From Amblyornis subalaris (lineage: Eukaryota > Chordata > Aves > Passeriformes > Ptilonorhynchidae), in NCBI GenBank assembly GCA_018881555.1, contig JACAXG010000130.1, positions 310,001 to 374,000 of the forward strand: 64,000 nt of DNA, in the 5' to 3' direction. Position numbers and translations under genes: made by a program. Numbering within the stretch: the stretch's first letter is position 1; every line of letters starts with the position of its first letter. A model generated the notes under the pieces. The model was not told the origin of the DNA and did not search any database. It saw nothing but the letters and a program-made list of their open reading frames with translations. Below, piece by piece: positions 13,795-24,141 of this stretch.

Positions 13795-13970
13795 CCAGCC
13801 ACTCCAGGCTCCTGGGCTGCGGCCACCAGGAAAGGGTGTTCAAGATCCGTAGGGATCCGTTGGATGGGGCTTGGAGCAACCTGGGATAGTGGGAGGTGTC
13901 CCTGCCCATGGCAAGGAAGTGGAATGAGATGATTTTCCAACCCAAACCGTTCTGGGGTTCTGTGGAACTG
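13795..13970 (+). mobile_element. CR1 LINE fragment
   Basis: Sense CR1 with GGATGGGGCTTGGAGCAACC, TGGGATAGTGGGAGGTGTCC and CCAACCCAAACCGTTCTGGG. Its 5' portion is diverged. It lies about 435 bases from an opposite-strand copy. Confidence 0.87.
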
Positions 13971-14944
13971 TGTCCTTTTTTTGTGCTGGTGTCAAAAGTC
14001 ATGCAGGACTCACACACTGTAAATAAGATCATGGGGTTTTAAACAGAAAACATTGAATTTCATCAATAAATGCCCATTATTTGAAGCTGAGATCACAGTG
14101 ACTCCTCCTGGTTGTTAGGGTGACGAGCATAAAATCCTCTGACAAAAAAATTAAACACTTGGGTGCCATTCAGCAAAATTAACAAGTCCCAAGAAATTCA
14201 GAAGATTCCCTTGAAAGTTGTGGTTAAACACAGAAGAAACTTCTTCCCAGTGCTGTGATGCTCCGAGCCCTTGGAGAAGGCTTAGAGGTTTTGAGAACAA
14301 AATTAATGATACCCTTACAATTACTGCAGTTGTTGTGTGTGAGAGTGATGATTAAATCCGATCAGAAATAACATCTGCAGTGGGAGCAGAGTTGAAATGT
14401 CTGGATTGTGGTCGTGCAGTTCACAAAGAAAATAGAAACCATCATCTACTGACACAAAAGGCGACGTGAGGATGATTTGCTTGCCAGGCAGAAAAAATAA
14501 AATAAAGATCTTTTCATGGCACTTAAAAAAATCCGGGAAGATTAAGAACTGAATGGGAAGTTTGAGGCGCAGTTGACAGAAAAGCTCAATGCTGAATTAT
14601 GTGGGAAGACAAGGCACAGACTCTGAACTGCTTTGGAGACTCCAAACAAGAGCTGTTTAAAATGGCACCATGAAATATTACATTCTCATCCCAGAGTTGC
14701 TCCATGCTATGTGTTCTCCCTTTAAAATGCCATTTTTCGCTCCAATTCCCAGTCCAGTTTTCAGCTGTCCCTGTCAGCAGGTGAGCTTTCCACTCTGGAG
14801 CCACTGATCCAATCTTTTGTGTTGAACTTACTAAAGAAATCTGTTGTTGGATCCTGCTTTGGCTTCCAGTTTATTCCTTGGACTTTAGTGGGTTGGCTTA
14901 GAAACCAAATAAAGGGTACCAGAGCTGTCAAAAAGTGCTGCTGG

Positions 14945-15010
14945 GTGGATTGTGCTGCTTGAACTTGGTGATCTTAAAGGTTTTTCCAACCTTAACCACT
15001 CCTGATTCTA
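14945..15010 (+). mobile_element. possible old CR1 3' tail
   Basis: A short sense-strand tail resembling CR1: CTTGGTGATCTTAAAGG followed by CCAACCTTAACCACTCCTGA. Confidence 0.5.
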
Positions 15011-15066
15011 AGGAATCGTAGGCTGTGGATTTAAAGGTAATTAAAAAGGTTTGGGTTTCGTGTTAT

Positions 15067-15176
15067 TGGGGTTGGAAAAGCCTTCCAAGGTCGTGGAGTC
15101 CAAGCTGTGCCCATCCCCACCCTGTGACCAGCCTGGAGCCCTGAGTGCCAGCTCCAGGCATTCCTTGGACCTCAGT
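15067..15176 (-). mobile_element. CR1 LINE fragment, older subfamily
   Basis: An antisense copy of the GGGGTTGGAAAAGCCTTCC / GAGTCCAAGCTGTGCCCATC / CCAGGCATTCCTTGGACC type, closely similar to the copy at 45030. Confidence 0.75.
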
Positions 15177-16380
15177 GCACCAACTTTTGGTGTCTTGGTT
15201 GTTCAGTGATGTTGAGCTCATCAGCAGAACTTGTTCACCTCCAGTTTCACAGAATCCTTTGTGACTTCCAGCTATTCCATGAGTTTTGGATGATTAGAAA
15301 TGGCTTTTTCTGTTCCTCTCCTATCCCTCCACCCTGCCTTGAACCATACCTGGGAATTCCACAACAATCTGCCAGGGCAGTGTGGCTTCCAGTGCCTCCA
15401 CAGCAGCTTCTGAGGGCTTTAACTGGCTCATTTTGTGTCTGGAATGTTTTCCCCATGCTTATCCATGAATCCTCAGCTGGGCAGGCAGGGAGGTGCAGTG
15501 TCCAGCCAATTGCTTTTTCAGGTTTCCATTAGAAAAAGAGAGGGAATATAATCATGGCGTAGTCTGGGTGATTTTATTTCAGAGATTGATGGGACAGTTA
15601 TTTCTTCCACAAGGATTTTACGTTTTTGGAAGCACTAGAAAGAGCAGGGAGTATCCGTGTAGGTATTCCATGACTTGCTGGTTTGTGGGAGAGGGTGGTT
15701 TGAAAGGGGTTTATTCCCAGGTGGTGGAAGTCAGAGGGGTTTTCCTTTGCTCAGAGTTGGATTCCTCCATAGTCTGGGAAAGTCTAAACTAAGTGGAATT
15801 GCCTGATTAAAAAGGAAAATTGTTTACAAAACCTTTTGGATCTGATGTGTTTTCTAGTGATTAATATTTTAAATTCATCTTTCCATCGTTACAGTGCTGA
15901 GACATGAAAGCAGCACTAACAAATGATACTGTAGGGTTATACTGTCGAATAATTTTATTTTTTAAAAGCATGACTGGTATTTATAGTGACATTGTCTTAA
16001 AGTTACCTTTAATTTCGAAGTCTAGAGAGGTAGTTTAACTTTTCATAATCTGTTCGTGCTTATAATACAACACATTGCAATACTAAGTTGTAATTCCATT
16101 TAATTTAAATTTTATTTTGGTATAATAGTGAATTCCCCAAGTTAGGTGTATTTTTAAATATACTAATGCAGACTAATTATCATATTCCTTAAGCAGATCA
16201 GTCCCTTCCCATGTTGTGGCTCTGGTGCTTGTCTGTTTATTTTTAACAGCAGCTCCTGAGTTCATGTGTTGCATGAAATGCACAGTTTTACTTTGTGTCT
16301 TTTTAATAAATAAATTGATATTTTAGACCCCCTAATTGCAGCTCCCCTGGTTGATTTTCTGCTCTGCTGTTGTCCTTCAG

Positions 16381-16478
16381 ATCCTTGTTGACGATGGTGG
16401 TCGCTGGAGGCAGCAATATTGAAGATTATGTCATTTACAGACAAGATCTTTGAAATCTGTTTCCTTCAGACAGCAAAG
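16381..16478 (+). other. candidate 5'-UTR exon, probably MBD5, with upstream ORF
   Basis: A 98-base segment sits between a good acceptor (pyrimidine-rich tract ending TGTCCTTCAG at 16380) and a near-consensus donor (AAAG|GTGAGT at 16479). It is moderately complex sequence, unlike the AT-rich flanks, and holds no repeat. It contains a complete small ORF at 16394-16453 of 19 codons (MVVAGGSNIEDYVIYRQDL) with A at -3 and G at +4, a strong start context. MBD5 is known to have several non-coding 5' exons spread over a long region, and this lies on the same strand about 32 kb upstream of the coding start. Assignment to MBD5 is inference: no transcript evidence is available here. Confidence 0.55.
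16394..16453 (+). other. upstream ORF (19 codons) in the candidate 5'-UTR exon
   Basis: ATG in ACGATGG context opens a 19-codon frame closed by TGA within the same candidate exon, so it does not depend on downstream splicing. The peptide MVVAGGSNIEDYVIYRQDL has no recognised domain. If the exon is part of MBD5 mRNA, this uORF would be expected to reduce initiation at the main start. Its peptide could also be under selection, which only alignment can show. Confidence 0.45.
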
Positions 16479-17731
16479 GTGAGTCAAAAATTCAGATTAT
16501 GCATTTGTCCATAAGCAATAAGTCAGGTTTTCACCTCAAAAATAAGCAAAATTGAACAGCAGCTGAAATTTGGGAGCCTGCCTACCCTGCCAACTTTTAA
16601 GCTTTTTTTAATGTTTATTTATTCTAAAGTGAAAAATAATCTGCATGGAGAGAGCTCAGTTTCTCCTCCTTTTAGCTACAAGAATATGAGTCCTTGCTTA
16701 GCTCCTTTTTTTCCCCTCATTTAATGTTTTTTTTTATTCTTCCTTTCTCACGAGGTTTTTGACCTGCAGATCAGTTACAATATTTTGTGATACTGATGAG
16801 AAACCATCACTACCTTAAAATCTAAAGAGAAATTGAGGACGGGGCTTATGCTCCAAAAAACAAAAATTAGGTGAAAAAAAAATAGCCAGAAACACACAAA
16901 GTAAAATAGTGATAAATCTCTTGAAGATTTCTATAGAATTTAAAAATGTGACTTTTTAAAATTAAATATTGAAAGCACGAATCTGCTGTGTCCTGTGCCA
17001 TTTATTTTCTCTGCTTGCATTATTTATTATCAATATGTGGTCTTTTGATCCAAAGAAATGCGAGAAGTTCAGGAGAGTTTTGTTTATGTATCATTTTTTT
17101 TCTATTTTGAAACTAACTCCATATAACACTGTAGGTAACATGGGAACATTTTTTTTCTGTTATGGAAATAGAGCTAATTTTCCCACTCATTATCTGCTGT
17201 TAATTTAATGTGTGGCAATATCTGAAATTTAGTGCTGATTATGGCAGTAGATTTTTGGTTAGCAGTACAGCTCATCTATGAGCAAACCAATTAAGACATC
17301 ATTTCAGAATATAATTGAGCTCCTAATGGGGCACTTGAATTCACTGGGAATTTACATATTTGCTTTTCTTTGCTTTAGCACAGAGGTCCAAAATGAGGCT
17401 ACAGCTTCGTTTTTGAACTTTAGGAGGCACCAACTCGAGCTGAGGCTTTTCAAAGGGAAGCTGTTGAATAAGGATATGGATAAATTCGTGGATGAGCTCC
17501 TCAATTGTCAAATCTGAACTTTGGATGGCTCTTGGGAGCTGGGTGTTTGGGGAATACACCCTACTCTGCTTTTAGGGTGCTGTGGCCCAGGTGCTGCTCT
17601 TCTCACCTGTGATGCAGCCCAGTGAAAACTGATTTAAGTACAAAGTTTCTTCAGTGTTTGTAAGTTATTTCCTTCTTTTAGTCATGTGTGGATCTGGTGG
17701 GAAAGGGCTCGTTCTGCAAATCTTTATAATA

Positions 17732-17744
17732 CATATATATATAT
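17732..17744. repeat. AT dinucleotide microsatellite
   Basis: About six AT repeats, followed by a second short TATATAT tract at 17751. Confidence 0.8.
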
Positions 17745-18687
17745 AGATACTATATATCTTTATTTTCAAGGAGTATGAATAGAGAATTCTTGGAAGTGCT
17801 TTGTTAGTCCAGACAAATTAAGTGTCTCATTTATGGAGTGCCTGAAAATGAAGAAAAATGGTGAAGGCAATTCTCTTCCCGTTTCATTTTCCCTTTGTTT
17901 TGGGGTTTTTTTGACCCCCAGAAGGAAGATCTTTACATTTAAAAGACAAACACTACAGAGTTGAGAGAGGTTATTTATACCTCTGCCTTACTGAGGGGTT
18001 GGGTTTGTTTTGTTGTTACTCTTCCCTTCAAGGATAGACCTTTGCATATGTTTTTATTTGTTCTAAAATGGGCATCCACACCATTTGGTGAAGGAAAACC
18101 AAATGTTTTGGGGGAATAATTATCAAAGTCTGTGTTTGGGTTCCGAAGAAACATTTTTATATGTGAAAAACTAGGGCAGGGAAAGGAGGTTTTTTCTGTC
18201 AGGTTCGTGTTGTACTGGTTATTTCCTGAAAGTTTTAATATGTACATGTGGATAAACCTCAGGAAACATTTAGTTCTCATTCTCAGCATTTTGCTTGTAT
18301 TTTGGACTCCTTTTTTACCCCACTAAAGTGCTCACAGCTGTATAGGTATGAGCAGACTCTGCTGCTGTTCCATTTGATCTATTTTTAAAAGCAGGGGCTC
18401 TCTGGATGGAATCCACATTCCTGTGCAGTCCAATATTTCCAAACCTTCCTGACCCTGCCTCACCCACTCAGACCTTGTGCATTATCTTTAATTATATGGG
18501 AACATGCTATTTTCCTCCATAGGAAACCCTTCCATTAAACAGATGGAATTTCACCAGCAATCCCTTGTCTTTAATTGCTCGGGCCGTGGTTCCACATCTT
18601 CTGTCCTGAGTGATGTCCAGGCCTTTCCCTGCAGATGGAATTCACAATTTCCCTTTGTGCTTTGTTGTACCTTTTAGCGACAGGTTT

Positions 18688-19155
18688 TATGGAATTCCAG
18701 ACTGGTTTGGTTTGGAAGGGACCTTAAGGATCGTCTTGTCCCAGCCCTGCCGTGGGCAGGGACACCTTCCACTATCCCAGGTTGCTCCAAGCCCAAACCA
18801 TCCTGGCCTTGGACACTCCCAGGGATCCAGGGGCAACCACAGCTACTCTGGGCAACCTGTGCCAGGGCCTCACCACCCTCTCAGCCAGGAAGTCCTTCCC
18901 AATATCCCATCTATCCCTGCCCTCTGGCAGTGGGAAGCCATTCCCTGTGTCCTGTCCCTCCATGCCTTGTCCCAAGTCCCTCTCTAGCTCTCCTGGAGCC
19001 CCTTTAGACACTGGAAGGGGCTCTGAGGTCTCCCTGGAGCCCTCCCTTCTCCAGGTGAACATTCCCAGCTCTCTCATCCTGTCTCCAGAGCAGAGGGGCT
19101 CCAGCCTTCAGAGCATCTCCATGGCCTCCTCAGGACTCTCTCCAGCAGCTCCACG
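18688..19155 (-). mobile_element. CR1 LINE fragment, longest copy in the window
   Basis: About 470 bases of antisense CR1 continuous from the terminal CCAGACTGGTTTGGTTTGG through CTATCCCAGGTTGCTCCAAG, GTGCCAGGGCCTCACCACCC, GGGAAGCCATTCCCTGTGTC and CTCCCTTCTCCAGGTGAAC to TCTCCAGCAGCTCC. The long minus and plus open frames here are CR1 by-products. Confidence 0.95.
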
Positions 19156-20423
19156 TTTTCCTTGTGTTGGGAGCAAATCCAGCATCAATGACACAGAAAC
19201 CTGGTCTGGCACACCTGGGAGGATGAGTGAGGTTTACACCTGTTTATCTTTTCAAACATGGAAAATCCTGGTACTTGGATGGAATTTGGTGCTGTGCAAT
19301 AACTGTCAGATGTATCCAGTGCCCTGTGCCATCCCCAGCTCCAAGCTGTGCTGTCTCTGAGGAATTCTTGCCCCGTGGAATGCCGGGACCGTGGTGTATC
19401 CCTCTCCAAACTCCAGAATTGAATTCTCCTGAAGCCTGTGACACTCAGAGCCCTGGCCCTGCTCCCACCCTCCATCTCCACATGCTCTGTCTCCCAGCTG
19501 TGTCATTCCCAATGTTTTGGTCGGGGTTGTTCTAAGGCAGAGAAGGAGCAGGGCCGTTTTCCATCATTTTTCTCCCCAGGCCGGATTCACAGCCTATTTT
19601 TCCTGAATTGTCATTAAAACCGAGGAGCCCAATTGCCTTTTTTGAGGCCCTGATGTTTTTCTGAGAACAATCAATTTTCTGTCTCTTTCTGTCTTCTTTC
19701 CATATGAAAGGCTTGGAGTTTTGTGAAATCCCAAGGTGCTTTCTCTAAAGCAAGGCATAAACGAATTCTACCTCCCTAAATTTAATAAAAGGAGACCTAC
19801 TTAATTTGAAGGGTTTTTTTTTTTTCCTACAGAAATTGTTTAAAGGATTTGGGTTAAAAAAAAAAAAAAGACATTTTCATAATGTTGCTCTTCAATATCA
19901 CAACTTTTAGGTACACTTTAAAGCAAATTTTAAAAGTACATTTTAAATGCAATAGATTTGATAAGTTGTTCTTTGCCTGAGCAGAATTTTTTCTACCCCT
20001 TCTGCCAAGTTTTTGCACAGAGCAAGAAGTTTGTTTTCCATGATCCCCATTTCTCTTCCAGCTGCTCCTTCTGAAACTGAATTATGGGCTGACGGTCTGA
20101 ATTTTTCCTTACACAGATATTGTAAATAAAACTCACCAACTACAAAGGCTTTTCATTTTGAAAAATTGGACCAGCAGGCACCCTGAACAAAAGGAAATGT
20201 TCCCAACCCTTTTTCTTATTGTAACCAAATTAATCAAGCTCAGGGATTTGCTTGTAATTTCAAAGCTAAATGTTTAAGTAATGCAAAACTTTCTGATCCT
20301 GCAGTGCCTCTCTCTCTTTAAAATGCATAACAACATGGCAAAATTGTTCCAGTTAATTTTTTTTAATATCTAATTTTCCTTAGCAAAGCTAAAGGTTGGC
20401 TTCCTACAGTCCCAGGAATCTGG

Positions 20424-20483
20424 ATCCCTCCAGAAAGTTTTGAGGGTTTTGGGATATCTCCAGAGAATTTTGAGGGTTTTGAT
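20424..20483. repeat. 30-base tandem duplication
   Basis: Two 30-base units share CTCCAG..AATTTTGAGGGTTTTG-like sequence with a handful of substitutions. Confidence 0.85.
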
Positions 20484-21324
20484 TATTTCACTTGGTGATA
20501 TTAGGAAATTTGACATATCTCCATCCTTAGGTTTTCCTGTAACATTGCAAGAAATTTCTGTGAACTAAAAGCCACATCTTTTTCCTCCAAGTGCTACTGG
20601 TTTAAAATAACAGATAAGAGCTCCTGTCGTTATTTATTAATTACACATAATATTTAAAAGAAGAGTGTAGTTAGAGTGTAGTACTTAAGAGAAACTAAAT
20701 TACTCTTTTCTGTTGAAACACCAAACCAAACTCAGACCTTTGATTTTTGTTCTAAGAATTCCTTCTGAAAAAAGGGGAAGCTCAAGGGCAGCAAATTTAA
20801 AATGTAACTGTTAATGAAAACCTAAGGAAACATTGGGGCTTTTTACATGAAAGTGGCCTGAAAGGTTTGTGAAGGGTTTGGTTTTTTTCATTTTGCTCTT
20901 CAATTTTGTTTTCTTTTCCCCTTGCTGTAAATCCACATTTTTGGAGGGCCACTATCGTGATCAAATATGAATTGAAATGGTTAAGGAAGGCATTATCATT
21001 TTTCAGATTCTTAACTGGCCTTCTCCTAGAAGGATCCCAGTCCATGGAAATGCTTGAAAATTAAAACCAGGGATGCTTTTAAATGCAAGCTCACACCATA
21101 TTTCTGAAGCAAAGAGCCTCTCTTCCTCTCAAAACCTCTGGTGATGCTCCAAAACCGAAAACAAAAATGGTTATTTTTGTTTTTTACCACATTCCTGAGA
21201 AATATTCATGAGAGGTAAAGATTCTGACCAGGGTGGGTCAGTCGTTGCCACAGTTGGCTTTGGCTCTGTCTCCCGAAGTAAGTTTGGATCACTTCAAAGG
21301 ATTCCTTGCATTTCTTTTAGGTTT

Positions 21325-21408
21325 CATCACAGAATCATTTAGGTTGGAAAAGACCTTGAAGGTCATCAAGTCCAACCATCAACCCAGCCCAAGTCCCCCC
21401 TCAGTGTT
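21325..21408 (-). mobile_element. CR1 LINE 3' end, older subfamily
   Basis: Antisense terminal segment: TCACAGAATCATTTAGGTTG, GAAAAGACCTTGAAGGTCAT, CAAGTCCAACCATCAACC. A very short copy. Confidence 0.85.
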
Positions 21409-22040
21409 TGAAGGTTTATTGGGATCGTTCTGAGAGTGGGGGCAAAAATAGCTGAGTGCAGGAAAAGGGAAGGTGAACTAAATTTCCATTTGAAAACTGT
21501 CATCAAAAGTTAAAATATCTCATCTTTTTTGCTCGGCTCCATCCATCTGTTGAGTCCTTAATCCAGGAACTAAAACTATTCAGGACACAGATCCCAGTGT
21601 GAATTTTCCGTAGTAGCAGGAATCTATTTGAGGTGCTCGTTGTTTAGATGTTAGAAAACAAAATGCTCTTATTTTTATTCCACATAAATGGGAATGTTCA
21701 CTGTTGAATCTCGTGTGTGATTTGATAATAAATAGTTTATGAGGAAGTAGCTCCAGGAGTGAACTCTTGTTTAATTCCTGTCCCAAGGAGGGAACAGCAA
21801 ATGGAGAAGGAAACCTGGCCACAGGTGCCCCTTCCCTAAAAGAAAAACCAGTGTCATGTATATCTTGTAGGTGTTCTAATGTATATTTTAACCTCCCTTA
21901 GAGAATTCTAACAGCATTTTTTTCATGCTGCTAATTCTTGTTTGGAACTTTTATACCTTTTCCATAGACATTTCTGTTGGTTCAGGCATATATCTTTTTT
22001 TTTTTTTTTGATTTCCTTAAGTTTTCTTTTTTCTCTCCAG

Positions 22041-22110
22041 CACAATCGAAGCTCTTGAGTGGCAGCGAGTGACATTTGCAGAGGCCAAGATTCTGTAGGC
22101 AAATGAGCAG
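22041..22110 (+). other. weak candidate 5'-UTR exon after a very strong acceptor
   Basis: An exceptionally long pyrimidine tract (14 Ts, then TTTTCTTTTTTCTCTCCAG) ends at 22040. Possible donors are CAG|GTGACA at 22111, giving a 70-base exon, or CAG|GTGGGC at 22272, giving 231 bases. The enclosed sequence is more complex and GC-balanced than its surroundings and contains no CR1. It could equally be a decoy acceptor in intron sequence. Confidence 0.25.
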
Positions 22111-23519
22111 GTGACAGGAGGCACAATGGCATTCTGGAACAGTCTGACACGTGGGTGTTCCGACTGGAGGATCCTCTTTGTGTTCCACGAAGTTCTCATG
22201 GAGTAGCTTTCAGTTGATATTGTATTCTCAGAGGCTGGAATTCAATCTATACCCGTTACACAGAGCTTCAGGTGGGCTTTTTTACACCATTGCAGGTATC
22301 ATTCTACCTTAAAATACCATTTAAAGTGCAGAAAGCTGAGGAAACTGCCTCGGAGTGTTGTGTCGAAATTATATTATTAAATATAATACTTATTAAATTG
22401 ATTGCGATCCCGGGAAAAACAGTTATTGGGGACTGGTGATGGGAGAGAAAGCACTTTGTTCCTGCAAAGGGCACTTTAAAACTCATTGCAAATTTGTTCC
22501 TGTTAGGAAACTGCACAACTTGTGTCTTCCAGGGAAGCGAGTTAGCAAATCCCTGATTGAGGTGATGCTGCTTAAAAAAATAAAGCCACCTTGTCAATAT
22601 TGAGCTGCTTTTGCCATCTGTCAGGAGTATTGTTAAGGCCGTGGGTAGCCCTGGTACCTTCCTACCTGCAATCCTGTAAAAAACAGCTATTTTACAGTGT
22701 CTCCTTTTGGAAAGGATTGTGAGGATTTAAAGCTGAGCCAGGCACCTTCCTGAGCACCAGGGTTTAAAATTTGGTGGTTCCTACCAAAGGCGTTTCCATA
22801 ATTCAGGATTTTTTTTGGCTTTTCTTAGCATTTAAAAGGCTTCTTCCTGATGCCTTTTCGGTGGAAACGATGCTTATGAAGTAGCACATACCTAAAAACG
22901 ACTTTTTTGATTTGCCTTAAATCGCATTTCCTTGATGATCTGAAATCTAAAATACATTTCAAGTCTTTAAAAATAGACCCACACGAGGGGACGAGTCCCT
23001 GCTCTGGCCCAGATGTTTCTGCACGAGGGCCAATGCCCTCAGATGATCACGATGGTCCCATCTAAACACATTTCAAATATAAAATTACACTTTCCCCGTG
23101 AATAGTTTTGATTTGGGCTGCGGGAATGCAGAGCTAAAATTCCAGTCAAAGATGGTTTATAATTAGGAAGGGACCAGCGTGGCTGCAGCTGCAGGGACAG
23201 GGATAAGGACGAGCTGATGAGGCTGGAGCAGGAGATGGGAATCACACACCTGTTTCCTGGGAAAACAGGCTCTGGGAGCCCATGTTTAATGCACAAAGTT
23301 CTATTTAAGTGCTTTTGCAAAGAGGGGAGGGTGGCTGATCGATGATCAAAGGCTTTCAAACCAGGAATACTTGTTGGGAAAGCTTAGCTTGGAATGAAGA
23401 TGGGAGCAAGGCCTCGTTGGGCATGGATTGTGTAGTTGTGTCTGACATCCCTGGAGCTGCTCCCAACAGATTTTGATTTCCTGCCCAAAATAGGTCCTTT
23501 TTTTTTTTCTAAGCACCTA

Positions 23520-23870
23520 AGAGAGGGCTCTGGAGTGACCTTCCAGTGGCTAAAGGGCTCCAAGGGAGGTGGAAAGGAACTTGGGACAAGGCGTGGAGGG
23601 ACAGGACACAGGGAATGGCTTCCCACTGCCAGAGGACAGGGTTAGATGGGAGATTGGGAAGGAATTCCTGGCTGGGAGGGTGGGGAGGCCCTGGCACAGG
23701 TTGCCCAGAGAAGCTGTGGCTGCCCTATCCCTGGGAGTGTCCAAGGCCAGGCTGGATGGGGCTTGGAGCAACCTGGGATAGTGGAAGGTGTCCCTGCCCA
23801 TGGCAGGGGTTGGAATGAGATGGGATTTAAGGTCCCTTCCAAGCCAGTTCCTTTTGGGATTGTGTGAATT
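23520..23870 (+). mobile_element. CR1 LINE fragment
   Basis: A sense copy of about 350 bases with ACAGGGAATGGCTTCCCACT, GGCCCTGGCACAGGTTGCCC, AGTGTCCAAGGCCAGGCTGG, ACCTGGGATAGTGGAAGGTG and the terminal GGTCCCTTCCAAGCCAGTTC. Well preserved and probably one of the younger insertions. Confidence 0.95.
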
Positions 23871-24094
23871 CAAAAAGCCAAAGGCCAGGAGACACCACAG
23901 TGGCTGTTCCCTGCCTTCCTGCAGCTCCCAGGCTATCACTTTCCACAGGCCCTGGAGCAGAGCTCCCTGATCCTGTTTCAGAGCTTGGGAGTGACTGAGC
24001 TCACCACGTCACCTCCAGAACAGTTTCCATGTTAATTACCTATAATAGTAAAAAATTACATTTTATAGAAAATTACAACTCCTCTACTTCTCAT

Positions 24095-24141
24095 CTTCGT
24101 GATCTTAGAGATCTTTTCCAACTCGAACCATTCTGTGATCT
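24095..24141 (+). mobile_element. CR1 3' tail remnant
   Basis: Only the last 45 or so bases of a sense CR1: CGTGATCTTAGAGATCTTTT, CCAACTCGAACCATTCTGTG. Confidence 0.65.

Larger units (their letters stand above)
1..16380. other. intergenic or 5' intronic DNA, no gene recognised
   Basis: Apart from the CR1 fragments and tandem duplications listed separately, I see no supported gene here. Most of the stretch is AT-rich single-copy sequence. Positions 1-1539, 1807-4487, 5881-7278, 7561-11844 and 12067-13182 have nothing identifiable beyond short homopolymer runs. CpG-denser islets occur at 2281-2540, 7166-7250 and 11150-11460. Open frames up to about 170 codons are present, but they lack family resemblance, start within AT-rich DNA or overlap CR1. 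Confidence 0.7.

Noticed and set aside
18752..19360. 202-codon plus-strand open frame
   Set aside because: Most of it is antisense CR1. The same peptide phrases recur at the other CR1 copies, so it is a repeat by-product.
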